Positions 37,810 to 47,329 of a stretch of 64,000 nucleotides of DNA are shown one piece after another. The notes beneath the pieces were generated by a model that did no database searches, was not told the origin of the DNA, and saw only the letters and a program-made list of their open reading frames with translations. The position numbers were made by a program, and so were the translations under genes. Position 1 is the first letter of the stretch. Every line of letters begins with the position of its first letter. Source of the DNA: Rikenellaceae bacterium (GTDB taxonomy: Bacteria > Bacteroidota > Bacteroidia > Bacteroidales > UBA932); the NCBI GenBank assembly GCA_022766385.1, contig JALEPJ010000009.1, forward strand, positions 1 to 64,000, in the 5' to 3' direction.

Positions 37810-39714
37810 TTAAAGTATTAACAGGAAGCGTGCTCCTCCGGTATAGGAAGTGTCCAGTTTGACACTGCCGTTGAGGTTTTCAGCAATCACGCTGCAGATG
37901 TTGAGACCGAGACCGGAGCCCTGAACCATATTGTCAAGTTTCTTGAATCTTTCGAAAATATCCTGAGCCATCTCAGGCGGTACACCGCAGCCTGTATCTG
38001 TTACGGAGAAAGTCAGGTGTCCCGGATTTTCGGTCTTTGATAGGTGCAGATGTATCTCTCCATCGGATGTGTGTTTGCAGGCATTTGTGAGAAAGTTGAT
38101 GAGGACCTGCTGTATGCGCCTTCCGTCCGATTCTATCGAATATGAATCTTCAAGTTCTGTTGTGAAATAGAGTCTTACCTTGTCAGGGCACCTGATATCG
38201 GCTATCTGGAGAGAACTGCGACAGATTTCATTCACTGCTACCTGGGCCTTGTTGATGCGGAACTGGCCGTGTTCGTCATCTGAAATATCCAGAATATCAT
38301 CAATGAGCATAGAAAGCATATTGAAACTGTTGTGGATGTATTTTATATATTCATCCTTCTCCTTGTCGCTGATGAAACCCTCCGGTTGGCTTAGCAACTG
38401 TGAAAAACCGAACATCGCGTTAAGTGGAGTCCTGATTTCGTGACTCATGTTCTGGAGCAGAGTGGTCCTTAGAGTGATAGCTTCCCTGCTCCTCTTCAGT
38501 TCATTATGAATTCTCGCTTCAATCTGTTTCTGGGTATCGATGTCATTCAAGCCCAGGATGAAATGACTTACATTTCCCTTGCTGTCACGGTCAGAGATGA
38601 TAATCTTTAGTTCATTCCATTTGTCCTCATTGTCAAGGAATTGCAGGGCCAGCCTGTTCTTGTATGCGATTCGCTTGTCGAGTGTACCCAAATCCAGGAA
38701 GTCCTTCACCTTTGCTTCAAAATCCTCTTTGGCGAGATTGTGACAGAGCAATGTCTTTAAGGCCTCGAAGTCTCCTGCGCCTGGTATTTCTTCCGGAAAC
38801 AGGGAACTGTTTGTAACATATGAGGTATATGAATGGGACTTGTTATCTACATAGTATAGGCAACGGTAGGTGTCAGCCAATGCGTTTACGACAAGAGAAT
38901 TCTCCTTCTCTCTCAGTACTTGGTCTGTGACATCGGTGTGGTATCCCATTATGATGTACCCCTTTCCCGGAATTAACTGGGCTAATCCACCGCAACGGAC
39001 GTATCTCTCACCGAGTTCAGGATGTATCCATTTGTAGGTATTTTCGTCGTGTTTGCCTTGCATCATCTTTTGGAGAGATGCGTTAACAGAAGGCATTGAC
39101 TCTGGAGGGATACCCTTGAACCAGGCTTCGTAAGCCTCTTCTTCTGAATGGGGTACGCTCGGATCCAAACCTATGAGCCTCATCATTGTATCATTGCCTT
39201 TCAAATGAGGCAGTTCATTATGAAACAACTCCATATAATAGATTCCGAGCCAGGCAGCTTCAACTATGTCGTGAACTTCTCTGAGTGTCTTATTGAATTT
39301 GTTTTCTTCCTTGTTGTATTTCTTGACTATGAAGAATGCACGAGTGGCCTCACCTTTCTCGTTTCTGGATGCAATGCGCCATTCCATATCACAGGTGACG
39401 CCGATGTGCAGACGGCTGTTTACAGTTATGGTCTGAGTGAAGTCATCGTGTCTTAGTTTGTTTGCAACTGATTTGTAATCAGTGTATTCACAAAACATCT
39501 GATGGTTTGTGACCGTGATAAAAGGAAGAAAGTACTGGCTGAGTGCACAATCAGCTTCCGCTTTGTTTTTATAGTAATCACTTATGGATTTCTCCGTTTT
39601 GATTATTTCAAATTCCCGGTTGACAAGGTCCACTAGACAGAAAGATGAATATTTGGTGGCCAGACCTTCGAACATTGTCCTTTGTTCCGGCGACAAGTCG
39701 TGAATTGAATGCAT
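37810..39714 (-). CDS. Soluble PAS-domain sensor histidine kinase
   Basis: The 634-residue protein has no membrane segment or signal peptide. Two PAS-like regions (about 150-270 and 280-400) precede a HisKA dimerisation helix with the phospho-acceptor His425 in QNMSHEIRTPLNAMFG. The HATPase part has the N box FLTNACKHT, G1 DTGCGVP and G2 GSGLGLNIC, and ends soon after. No receiver domain is fused and no response regulator is adjacent, so the partner is unknown. A cytoplasmic signal is likely. Confidence 0.88.
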   Translation of the reverse strand: MHSIHDLSPEQRTMFEGLATKYSSFCLVDLVNREFEIIKTEKSISDYYKNKAEADCALSQYFLPFITVTNHQMFCEYTDYKSVANKLRHDDFTQTITVNSRLHIGVTCDMEWRIASRNEKGEATRAFFIVKKYNKEENKFNKTLREVHDIVEAAWLGIYYMELFHNELPHLKGNDTMMRLIGLDPSVPHSEEEAYEAWFKGIPPESMPSVNASLQKMMQGKHDENTYKWIHPELGERYVRCGGLAQLIPGKGYIIMGYHTDVTDQVLREKENSLVVNALADTYRCLYYVDNKSHSYTSYVTNSSLFPEEIPGAGDFEALKTLLCHNLAKEDFEAKVKDFLDLGTLDKRIAYKNRLALQFLDNEDKWNELKIIISDRDSKGNVSHFILGLNDIDTQKQIEARIHNELKRSREAITLRTTLLQNMSHEIRTPLNAMFGFSQLLSQPEGFISDKEKDEYIKYIHNSFNMLSMLIDDILDISDDEHGQFRINKAQVAVNEICRSSLQIADIRCPDKVRLYFTTELEDSYSIESDGRRIQQVLINFLTNACKHTSDGEIHLHLSKTENPGHLTFSVTDTGCGVPPEMAQDIFERFKKLDNMVQGSGLGLNICSVIAENLNGSVKLDTSYTGGARFLLIL

Positions 39715-39742
39715 GCTGTTCAGTTTGAAAAGCGAAAAGTAG

Positions 39743-39750
39743 CAAAAATA
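39743..39750 (-). promoter_or_regulatory. -7 element for the histidine kinase gene
   Basis: Minus strand TATTTTTG, exact match to TAnnTTTG, about 30 bases before the start at 39714; no good -33 box. Confidence 0.4.
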
Positions 39751-39825
39751 ATTGAAACGAGTATTGTTTTGTAGGAAAAATTATTTCAATCGACTGGTTA
39801 CTACCGCTTTCCAAGCTGAAAACCA

Positions 39826-41142
39826 CTACCAGGAGGCTGCACAGTCCATTTCTTTAGCAATGTCCTCATTGCAGAGATTGCCAATGCTACCTATGTGGGT
39901 GTGCTTCAGGTCCGAAGCCTTGAGCTCAGAAGAAGCTATTCCGGCATAGTGGAAACGTCCCTCATTGACTTCAATGCCGACTTGTTTATAGGCCTCCCTG
40001 AATGGGGTTCCTGCAAGAGTCCTCCTGTTGACCTCCTCTACTGTGAACAGATATTCATAAAGAGGGGAGTCGAGCACTCTGTCATTTACCCTTATGTAGT
40101 GGAGCATGTAATCTGCCATATCCAAACACTCGTGCATCAGCTCGAGGGCTGGGAAGAGTATATCCTTAAGCAGTTGGTATTCACGATGATAGCCGTGAGG
40201 CATATTGCTGCATAGCAGGGATATTTCATTCTCTACAGAAAGGATGCGGTTGCACTTGCCTCTCATTATCTCCCATACGTCAGGATTCTTCTTGTGCGGC
40301 ATAATGCTGGATCCTGTGGTGAGATTGTCAGGGAAACTTATGAAACCGTAGTTTGGGCACATTGACATACAGCAATCAGCTGCAAACTTGTTGAGAGTCA
40401 GCGCTACCGAGCCTATCGCTGAGGCAACGCACCTTTCTGCTTTTCCTCTACTCAATTGAGCGGCAATACTGTTGTAATCCGGGCTTGAGAAGCCAAGCAG
40501 TTCCGTGGTCATCTGTCTGTCCAAAGGGAAGGAGTTTCCGTAACCTGCGGCTGAACCCAGGGGATTTCTGTTTACCACCTTGTACGCTGCACCGAGCATA
40601 TGGACATCATTTACGAGAGCTTCTGCATATGCTCCGAACCAAAGCCCGAAAGATGAAGGCATTGCAATCTGAGCATGGGTGTAACCTGGCAGAAGCACTT
40701 CTTTATATTTCTCGCTTAGTTCCTGAAGAGTATGGAACAGCCGGAGCACTTCATCTCTAATCTCAGTAAGCTGGTCGCGAAGGAAGAGCTTTATGTCCAC
40801 GAGTACCTGATCGTTGCGGGAACGGCCGGAATGAATCTTCTTTCCCATTTCCCCCAATTCCCTGGTAAGCAGCAGCTCGACCTGTGAATGAATATCCTCT
40901 ACGTCATCCTCAAGCCTGAAGTCACCTTTGTCTATACTTGCGGCAATCCGATCCAGAGCTGCAGTGAGTTTTTCGAGCTCATCCGCTTTGAGAAGACCTA
41001 TGCTCTCGAGCATCCTGATGTGTGCCTTCGAGCCTTGTACATCGTATTTTGCCAGCTGAAGGTCGAGTATTCTGTCATTGCCAACGGTGAAGTTTTCAAC
41101 CTTCTCTTCGGCACTGGTGCCTTTATTCCACAGTGTTGCCAT
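39826..41142 (-). CDS. argH: Argininosuccinate lyase
   Basis: The 438-residue protein of the fumarase/aspartase superfamily has HSGRSRNDQVLVD near residue 105, TAHAQ-like YTHAQIAMPS, and the flexible signature loop TTGSSIMPHKKNPDVWE (residues about 271-287) with the catalytic Ser. It splits argininosuccinate into arginine and fumarate, the last step. It is the last gene of the operon; its start overlaps the end of argE by 20 bases. Confidence 0.96.
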   Translation of the reverse strand: MATLWNKGTSAEEKVENFTVGNDRILDLQLAKYDVQGSKAHIRMLESIGLLKADELEKLTAALDRIAASIDKGDFRLEDDVEDIHSQVELLLTRELGEMGKKIHSGRSRNDQVLVDIKLFLRDQLTEIRDEVLRLFHTLQELSEKYKEVLLPGYTHAQIAMPSSFGLWFGAYAEALVNDVHMLGAAYKVVNRNPLGSAAGYGNSFPLDRQMTTELLGFSSPDYNSIAAQLSRGKAERCVASAIGSVALTLNKFAADCCMSMCPNYGFISFPDNLTTGSSIMPHKKNPDVWEIMRGKCNRILSVENEISLLCSNMPHGYHREYQLLKDILFPALELMHECLDMADYMLHYIRVNDRVLDSPLYEYLFTVEEVNRRTLAGTPFREAYKQVGIEVNEGRFHYAGIASSELKASDLKHTHIGSIGNLCNEDIAKEMDCAASW

Positions 41143-42226
41143 AAAAATGTTCTATAAATGATATGTATATGTCAATTGCTTCCGATATTTCCTCTACCCT
41201 TATGTATTCGTCGGCTTTGTGAGAGCGGGTACTGTCGCCTGGTCCCATCTTGATAGCATCGCTTCTGATCAGCATCCAATCGGAAGTGGTTGGAGATGAG
41301 AAGGTTTCAATTCCCATTGCCTTCACCCTGAAGAGCAGTTCCGAGCAGGGACCGGCTGCGGACGAGCGGTTTGAAAGATTCCTGGCTTTGAGAGTGCTTT
41401 TGCAGATTCCCTGCAGCTCTTCGAGTATCTCTGCGTTTGTATATTGCTCCGTAGGTCTGATGTCAATGACGAAATCGCAGCTCTCAGGTACGACATTGTG
41501 GACCTTGCCGGCTTGAATCATTGTGACGTTCATTCTCACCTCGCCCATCAGCTCCGAATATCTGGAAAAGCGGTGCTGCCTGAGAACGTTGATGTCATCC
41601 AGGGCAATGTACAAGGCATTGACCCCTTCGTTTCTGGCAACGTGACCGCTGACTCCGTGGGCCTGAGCGTCTATTACCAACAGCCCCCTTTCGCTGACCG
41701 CCGCCTTCATCCCTGTCGGTTCGCCAACAATAACCCATTCGGGCATGGGCAATTCCCCCTCAAGCTCGAAATAACCTCCTTCTCCGTAAAGCCAACGCGC
41801 TCCGTTAGGGCCTGAACATTCCTCTTCGCAACTGAGCACAAGCATCAGGTTGAAGGGGAGCCCGACAGCCTCGTAGAAATGGCGGAAGGCCGCAATCATT
41901 GATACGACACTGCCTCCATCATCATTTGATCCCAGACCGTAAATGATATCCTTCTCATCTCCGGGACTGAATGGGTCGCGGGTGTAGCCCTTGTTGGCGG
42001 GAACTGTGTCGATGTGCGCATCCAGCGCCAGAGTCTTCAATGCCGGATTGTAGTTCTTGTTGACGGCAATGATGTTGTTCCTGCGGACAAGATGCTTTAT
42101 CCCCCAGGAATCGAGTGATGAGCTGATAAGTCTGCAAACCTGTTCTTCCTGACGCGAGAGGGAACTTGTTCTTACCATTTCCCGCAGCAGGGTGAGTGCA
42201 TCTTGAAGTAAGGCCTTATTATTCAT
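41123..42226 (-). CDS. argE: M20-family N-acyl-ornithine/citrulline deacylase
   Basis: The 367-residue metallopeptidase of the M20/ArgE/DapE family has the metal ligands in LDAHIDTVP, GSNDDGGS (Asp), the catalytic Glu pair in SCEEECSG, and Glu in GEPTG. In a pathway with N-acylornithine carbamoyltransferase the substrate should be N-acylcitrulline rather than N-acetylornithine. It overlaps argB by 8 bases and argH by 20, so translation is coupled. Confidence 0.9.
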   Translation of the reverse strand: MNNKALLQDALTLLREMVRTSSLSRQEEQVCRLISSSLDSWGIKHLVRRNNIIAVNKNYNPALKTLALDAHIDTVPANKGYTRDPFSPGDEKDIIYGLGSNDDGGSVVSMIAAFRHFYEAVGLPFNLMLVLSCEEECSGPNGARWLYGEGGYFELEGELPMPEWVIVGEPTGMKAAVSERGLLVIDAQAHGVSGHVARNEGVNALYIALDDINVLRQHRFSRYSELMGEVRMNVTMIQAGKVHNVVPESCDFVIDIRPTEQYTNAEILEELQGICKSTLKARNLSNRSSAAGPCSELLFRVKAMGIETFSSPTTSDWMLIRSDAIKMGPGDSTRSHKADEYIRVEEISEAIDIYISFIEHFYGNTVE

Positions 42227-43010
42227 CTTCTGTGAGTGTTAAAAGGCTGCCGCTATGCTCGTTCAATCGTGATGCGTGTTTTATTATGACTTCCTGAACA
42301 CCCTGCCTCATGGCCTGGAATGAGTTGTCCAGCTTCGGAATCATCCCTTCAGCCACTCTTCCTTCTACTTTGAGCCTTTCATAAAGTTTCGTGTCAATGA
42401 CAGGAATGACACTGCCCTCGTCATCCTTGTCATAAAGGACACCTTCTTTTTCGAAGCAATAGGTCAAGGACGCTTTCAGTGCCGCAGCGACACTTGAGGC
42501 AATGGTGTCGGCATTGGTATTCAGGAGCTGACCTTTTCCATCGTGATTGATGGCACAGAGGACAGGGACAAGACCCAGGTCAAACAAACTCAGAAGAAAA
42601 GCAGTATTGACTGATTCAGGTTTGACATCTCCGACAAAGCCGTAATCGACGAGGGTAACACCGTCAGACAAGAGCTTCGGTGACCTCCTTTCCGCCTTTA
42701 TTACTGAAGCATCACAGCCGGACAGACCTATTGCATTACACCCGTAAGCCTGAAGTTTGGCGGTAATGTTTTTATTGCACCAGCCTGAATATACCATCGT
42801 GACAGTCTTGAGGGTCTCTTCATCCGTTACACGGCGACCTTCAATTTTTACAGCTTCATGTCCCAGCGCCTTCTGTATGCTGCTGGCCAATACTCCTCCT
42901 CCGTGGACAAGCACTTTCGGACCCTCCAGACGGGCAAAATCCCTGCAGAAGCTATCGAGCATTGCGGGGTTATCCACTACGTTCCCGCCTATCTTTATTA
43001 CCTTTATCAT
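42219..43010 (-). CDS. argB: N-acetylglutamate kinase family protein
   Basis: The 263-residue amino-acid kinase has IKIGGNVVDNPAML at the N-terminus, VLVHGGGVLASSIQKALG, GLSGCDASVIKAE and NTNADTIASSVAAALKA. It phosphorylates the gamma carboxyl of N-acylglutamate. If the operon uses succinyl rather than acetyl groups, as in Bacteroides fragilis, its substrate would be N-succinylglutamate. It sits two bases after argF'. Confidence 0.93.
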   Translation of the reverse strand: MIKVIKIGGNVVDNPAMLDSFCRDFARLEGPKVLVHGGGVLASSIQKALGHEAVKIEGRRVTDEETLKTVTMVYSGWCNKNITAKLQAYGCNAIGLSGCDASVIKAERRSPKLLSDGVTLVDYGFVGDVKPESVNTAFLLSLFDLGLVPVLCAINHDGKGQLLNTNADTIASSVAAALKASLTYCFEKEGVLYDKDDEGSVIPVIDTKLYERLKVEGRVAEGMIPKLDNSFQAMRQGVQEVIIKHASRLNEHSGSLLTLTEDE

Positions 43011-43012
43011 AG

Positions 43013-43981
43013 TTATGCTTGAAGCCCTTCGAGCATCCTTTTCATTACGAGTTGGGCTGAAACGACTCTGTTTGCAGCCTCCGGAATCACGAGGCTGGCA
43101 GGGGAGTCAATGACTTCGTCCGTCACTATCATATTCCTTCTTACTGGAAGGCAATGCATAAAGTAAGCATTGTCGGTAACGGCCATATGCTTGGCGTCAA
43201 TGGTCCAAGCCATATCCTTGGATAGGATTTGTCCGTACTTGGCAGGCTCGCTGACTCCCGGACAGCTCCAATTTTTCGCATATACAAAATCAGCACCTTC
43301 CAGGGCCTTCATCTGGTCATACTCCACCCTTGCCTTGCCAGCGAACTCGGGGGCCAGTTCGTAGCCTTTAGGATGGGTGATTACAAATTCTACGTCAGCT
43401 GCGTTCATCCATTCCGCAAAGGAATTCGGAACAGCCTGAGGCAGTGCCTTTGGATGCGGAGCCCAACTGAGAACCACCTTCGGCCTTTCCTTCTTCTTAT
43501 ATTCTTCTATGGTAATGAGGTCCGCAAGGGCCTGACAAGGGTGAACTGTTGCGGACTCAAGACTGATTACAGGTTTGCCACTATAATCCACAAACTGTTG
43601 GAGCACCGTTTCCCTATAATCGAAATCTCTGTCGCAAAGGCCGGCAAATGAGCGAACGCCAATTATGTCGCAATAGCTCGCCATGACCGGAATCGCCTCT
43701 TTGAGATGTTCTGATTTGTCTCCGTCCATAATGACACCCATCTCGGTTTCAAGTTTCCAGCTGTCTTGGCCGATGTTGAGTACTATCGGGTTCATCCCCA
43801 GATTCAGGGCTGCTTTCTGGCTGCTGAGCCTGGTGCGCAGACTGCTGTTGAAAAAAACAAGCATTATGGTCTTGTTCTCACCCAGCTTCTTCCATGCAAA
43901 TGGAGTCGCCTTGACCTGTTTAGCCTCTTCCAGAGCAGTTTTGAGGTCTCCAATATCCGATACGTGAAAGAATGATCTCAT
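43013..43981 (-). CDS. argF': N-acylornithine carbamoyltransferase (SOTCase/AOTCase type) with Ser at the specificity position
   Basis: The 322-residue protein matches the N-succinylornithine transcarbamylase of Bacteroides: FFNSSLRTRLSSQKAALNLG (carbamoyl phosphate site), SWAPHPKALPQAVPNS and MHCLPVRRNM. It transfers carbamoyl phosphate to an N-acylornithine, giving N-acylcitrulline. From memory of the B. fragilis enzyme, Pro90 before EHL sets succinyl specificity and Glu at the matching site of the Xanthomonas enzyme sets acetyl specificity. Here the segment is GDKSEHL, with Ser90, so the acyl group is uncertain. Confidence 0.92.
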   Translation of the reverse strand: MRSFFHVSDIGDLKTALEEAKQVKATPFAWKKLGENKTIMLVFFNSSLRTRLSSQKAALNLGMNPIVLNIGQDSWKLETEMGVIMDGDKSEHLKEAIPVMASYCDIIGVRSFAGLCDRDFDYRETVLQQFVDYSGKPVISLESATVHPCQALADLITIEEYKKKERPKVVLSWAPHPKALPQAVPNSFAEWMNAADVEFVITHPKGYELAPEFAGKARVEYDQMKALEGADFVYAKNWSCPGVSEPAKYGQILSKDMAWTIDAKHMAVTDNAYFMHCLPVRRNMIVTDEVIDSPASLVIPEAANRVVSAQLVMKRMLEGLQA

Positions 43982-43983
43982 AA

Positions 43984-45120
43984 TTATTTATCTTGGATTA
44001 CTTCTGTTAATGCTTTGATGAATTCGTCCGCTTCAGCTTTGCTTAAGCAGAGAGGAGCGAGCAGCCTTATCATATTCTTTCCTGCGACTCCCGTGAATAT
44101 GTGTTTGTCGAAGAGCAGGGCCTTTCTCAGAGGAGCAACCTCCTCATTGAACTCTATTCCAAGCATCAGACCCTTGCCGCGTACATCCTTGATGCGCGGG
44201 GATGACGGTATTCCTGCCTTGATATATTCACCAATTTCGCCTGCATTTTCGACCAGATTTTCCTTCTCCATTACTTCGAGCACAGAAAGGGCAGCTGCCA
44301 TTGCGAGATAGTTGCCTCCGAAGGTGGTGCCCAGCATACCCTTGCTTGCCTTGAATTCCGGGGCAATGAGTATTCCGCCGCAAGGGAAACCGTTGGCAAT
44401 GCCTTTGCCCAAAGTAATGATGCCAGGCCTGATGCCCGCCCATTGGTGTGCGAAGAATTTTCCGGTGCGGCCGTATCCGCTCTGAACTTCATCCAGGATA
44501 AGAACGGCTCCGTACAAGTGGCAAAGACTCTCAAGCTCCTTCAGAAAAACATCGCTTGGAAGATTAATGCCGCCGCAACCTTGAATACCTTCTATTATTA
44601 CAGCTGCAACGTCGCCCTTTTTTAGCTCATACTCCACCTGGCCGGCATTGTTCAGTTCGCAGAAACTTACCTTATGATGCGAATTGAAAGGGGAGACAAT
44701 GCCCGGATTGTCGGTCAATGAAACAGCGCCCGAAGTGCGTCCGTGAAAACTCTTGCGGAAGGCAATGACCCTGTCTCTGCAGGTATGAAAAGAGGCGAGC
44801 TTAACTGCATTTTCATTGGATTCGGCTCCTGAATTGTCCAAGAAGAGGGAGTAATCCTCATATCCGCAGGTTTTCCCAAGTTTCACGGCCAGTTGCTCCT
44901 GAAGCGGATTGATGACGCTGTTGGAATAGAAGCCTATTTTGGAAAGCTGACTGGTGATGGCTTTGATATAATCGGGGTGGCTATGTCCTATCGAAATTAC
45001 AGCATGTCCTCCGTACAGGTCCAGATATTCCTGGCCTTTATCGTCCCACACCCTGCATCCTTTGGCTTCCACAGGTGTTACATCAAATAAGGAATATACG
45101 TCAAAAAGATTCATATTCAA
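43984..45120 (-). CDS. argD: N-acylornithine aminotransferase
   Basis: The 378-residue class III aminotransferase has GGHAVISIGHSHPDY, NSGAESNENAVKLA, the Asp of LILDEVQSGYGRTG that binds the PLP ring, and LGKGIANGFPCGG with the PLP Lys. It converts N-acylglutamate semialdehyde to N-acylornithine with glutamate. Gaps to its operon neighbours are two to four bases. Confidence 0.94.
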   Translation of the reverse strand: MNMNLFDVYSLFDVTPVEAKGCRVWDDKGQEYLDLYGGHAVISIGHSHPDYIKAITSQLSKIGFYSNSVINPLQEQLAVKLGKTCGYEDYSLFLDNSGAESNENAVKLASFHTCRDRVIAFRKSFHGRTSGAVSLTDNPGIVSPFNSHHKVSFCELNNAGQVEYELKKGDVAAVIIEGIQGCGGINLPSDVFLKELESLCHLYGAVLILDEVQSGYGRTGKFFAHQWAGIRPGIITLGKGIANGFPCGGILIAPEFKASKGMLGTTFGGNYLAMAAALSVLEVMEKENLVENAGEIGEYIKAGIPSSPRIKDVRGKGLMLGIEFNEEVAPLRKALLFDKHIFTGVAGKNMIRLLAPLCLSKAEADEFIKALTEVIQDK

Positions 45121-45124
45121 TCGT

Positions 45125-46117
45125 TTAGAATGCCGAAGCCTTTAACTTGAGACCACAGGTCTCATCCAGCCCGAACATTAGGTTCATATTTTGGACTGCC
45201 TGTCCGACAGCTCCTTTGAGGAGGTTGTCGATAACGCTGGTGATAAGCGCCTTATTGCCGAATTTCTGTATATGGATGAGGGCTTTGTTTGTGTTGACAA
45301 CCTGCTTGAGGTCAAGTTCCCTGTCAGAATAGTGGGTGAAGGCAGCATTGGCATAGAAATCCTTGTACAGCTTTACCAGGGTAGATTCATCAGGATTGCC
45401 CGGGCTGCCCTCCTCGCCGTTGAAACGGACAAGTTCGGTGCAGAAAATGCCCCTGGCAAAATCACCGCGGTAAGGTATGAAATCGATGGCCGAATTCAAT
45501 TCCCCTTGGAGTTCCTTTAGGGATTGCTTTATCTCGTGAAGATGCTGGTGTGTGAATACTTTATACACGCTGATATTGCCTTCTCTCCAGCTGAAGTGAG
45601 TTGTGGCTCCCGCTTTCTGCCCGGCTCCCGTGCTGCCTGTTATCGCATTGACGCAGACGTCATTGACTAACAGACCCGCTTCGGCCAGTGGCAGCAGCCC
45701 CAATTGTATGCAGGTGGCGAAGCAGCCGGGGTTGGCCAGATGCTTGCACCCTTTAATGAGTTCTCTGTGCAATTCCGGCAAGCCATAGACGTAGTCGTGC
45801 TCGGGGGAAGCAATGCGGAAATCCTGAGCGAGATCAATGATTTTTACCCTCTCTGGGATTTTGTGCTCCTTCAGAAATTCGGCGCTCTTTCCGTGGCCGA
45901 AGCAGAAGAACAGGACGTCAACGTCATCGAAAGGCAGGTCTGCGCAGAATTCCAGTTCTGTATCGCCAAGCAGACCTTCGTGGACGTCACAGATGGAATT
46001 GCCCGCGTTCGATGAGCTGTTGGCAAAGACGATTTCCGCTTCAGGGTGATTGATGAGCAGTCTGATAAGCTCTCCGCCCGTGTATCCGGCGGCTCCAAGT
46101 ATTCCGACTCTAACCAT
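45125..46117 (-). CDS. argC: N-acetyl-gamma-glutamyl-phosphate reductase family protein
   Basis: From 46117 the protein has 330 residues: MVRVGILGAAGYTGGELIRLL (NADP-binding) and the active-site Cys in LANPGCFATCIQLGL. It reduces N-acylglutamyl phosphate to the semialdehyde. The frame extends to 46228 within argG, but that part is not homologous; 46117 starts one base after argG ends. Confidence 0.95.
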   Translation of the reverse strand: MVRVGILGAAGYTGGELIRLLINHPEAEIVFANSSSNAGNSICDVHEGLLGDTELEFCADLPFDDVDVLFFCFGHGKSAEFLKEHKIPERVKIIDLAQDFRIASPEHDYVYGLPELHRELIKGCKHLANPGCFATCIQLGLLPLAEAGLLVNDVCVNAITGSTGAGQKAGATTHFSWREGNISVYKVFTHQHLHEIKQSLKELQGELNSAIDFIPYRGDFARGIFCTELVRFNGEEGSPGNPDESTLVKLYKDFYANAAFTHYSDRELDLKQVVNTNKALIHIQKFGNKALITSVIDNLLKGAVGQAVQNMNLMFGLDETCGLKLKASAF

Positions 46118-46118
46118 A

Positions 46119-47324
46119 TTATCTTTCTTCGTCAGGATGGGCGAGATAGTATGCGCGCAGCGGATTGCTGCTAATCTTGATAAAGCCCTTGGCCTCTTCG
46201 GAAGTCCATCCCTTCGCGCCTTCACCATATTCTCCGAGTTTGTTCTTTACAAGGTCGTCAGGCGAATCGACTCCTATGGTGGAGAAGCTGAGGGGGCGCA
46301 ATTCGAGAGTGACAGTTCCGTTGACATTACGCTGGCTGCTGGTCAACATTGCCTCGATGTCCGGCATCACAGGTTCCAGATATTGGCTCTCGTGGAGGAA
46401 CATTCCGTACCAATTGGCTACCTGCTCCTTCCAATATTGCTGCCATTTGCTGAGGGTGTACTTCTCGAGGAACTTGTGGGCAGCGATAATGAGCATAGGC
46501 GCTGCGGCCTCGAAGCCTACTCTTCCCTTGATGCCAATGATGGTGTCTCCTACGTGCATATCACGGCCGATTCCGTAGGCTGAACCTATTTCTTCAACAG
46601 CCTGAATGGCCTTTATCCTGTCTTCGTACCTAACGCCGTTAACCTCGGTAAGCTCTCCTTTCTCAAAGCCAAGGCTGAGGATTTCGCTGCCACTCTTGGT
46701 GACCTGCTTAAGGTAGGCGCTTTCCGGGAGTCCCTGCTTCGAATCGAGAATCTCTCCTCCGCAGATTGAAGTGCCCCAGATTCCTACATTGTACGAATAC
46801 TTCAGTTTGGTAAAGTCGGCGAAATAGCCATGGGTGTTGAGGTAATCCACCTCTTCCTGACGACTCAGGTTGGAGTCGCGCGTAAGGGTGATGATTTCCA
46901 TATTCGGGCACATTACAAGGAAGGTCATATCGAAGCGGACCTGATCGTTGCCCGCACCAGTCGATCCGTGTGCAATGGCATCCGCGCCTATTTCATTAGC
47001 ATACTTGGCTATTGCAATGCCCTGGAAGATTCTTTCGGATGACACTGAAATGGGGTAGGTCCCGTTTCTGAGTACATTTCCGAAAATCATATATTTCAAA
47101 CTTTTCTCATAATATTCCTTGGTGACATCAAGGGTTATATAGCTGACGGCTCCAAGCTTGTATGCATTTTCCTCATTTGCCTTGAGCTGTTCGGCGCTGA
47201 ATCCTCCTGTATTGGCGCAGGCGGCATATACTTCGTAGCCTTTCTCCTTGGCAAGGTACATCACTGTGTATGATGTGTCAAGGCCTCCGCTGAAGGCTAC
47301 AACTACTTTCTTCTTCTTTTCCAT
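46119..47324 (-). CDS. argG: Argininosuccinate synthase
   Basis: The 401-residue protein starts KVVVAFSGGLDTSYTVMYLA (PP-loop ATP site) and has AHGSTGAGNDQVRFD and the GIWGTSICGGE segment. It joins citrulline and aspartate to argininosuccinate with ATP. The wording (DTSYTV, CANTGGFS) is the Bacteroidota subgroup. Second gene of the arg operon, five bases after the ArgR-GNAT gene. Confidence 0.95.
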   Translation of the reverse strand: MEKKKKVVVAFSGGLDTSYTVMYLAKEKGYEVYAACANTGGFSAEQLKANEENAYKLGAVSYITLDVTKEYYEKSLKYMIFGNVLRNGTYPISVSSERIFQGIAIAKYANEIGADAIAHGSTGAGNDQVRFDMTFLVMCPNMEIITLTRDSNLSRQEEVDYLNTHGYFADFTKLKYSYNVGIWGTSICGGEILDSKQGLPESAYLKQVTKSGSEILSLGFEKGELTEVNGVRYEDRIKAIQAVEEIGSAYGIGRDMHVGDTIIGIKGRVGFEAAAPMLIIAAHKFLEKYTLSKWQQYWKEQVANWYGMFLHESQYLEPVMPDIEAMLTSSQRNVNGTVTLELRPLSFSTIGVDSPDDLVKNKLGEYGEGAKGWTSEEAKGFIKISSNPLRAYYLAHPDEER

Positions 47325-47329
47325 ATCCG

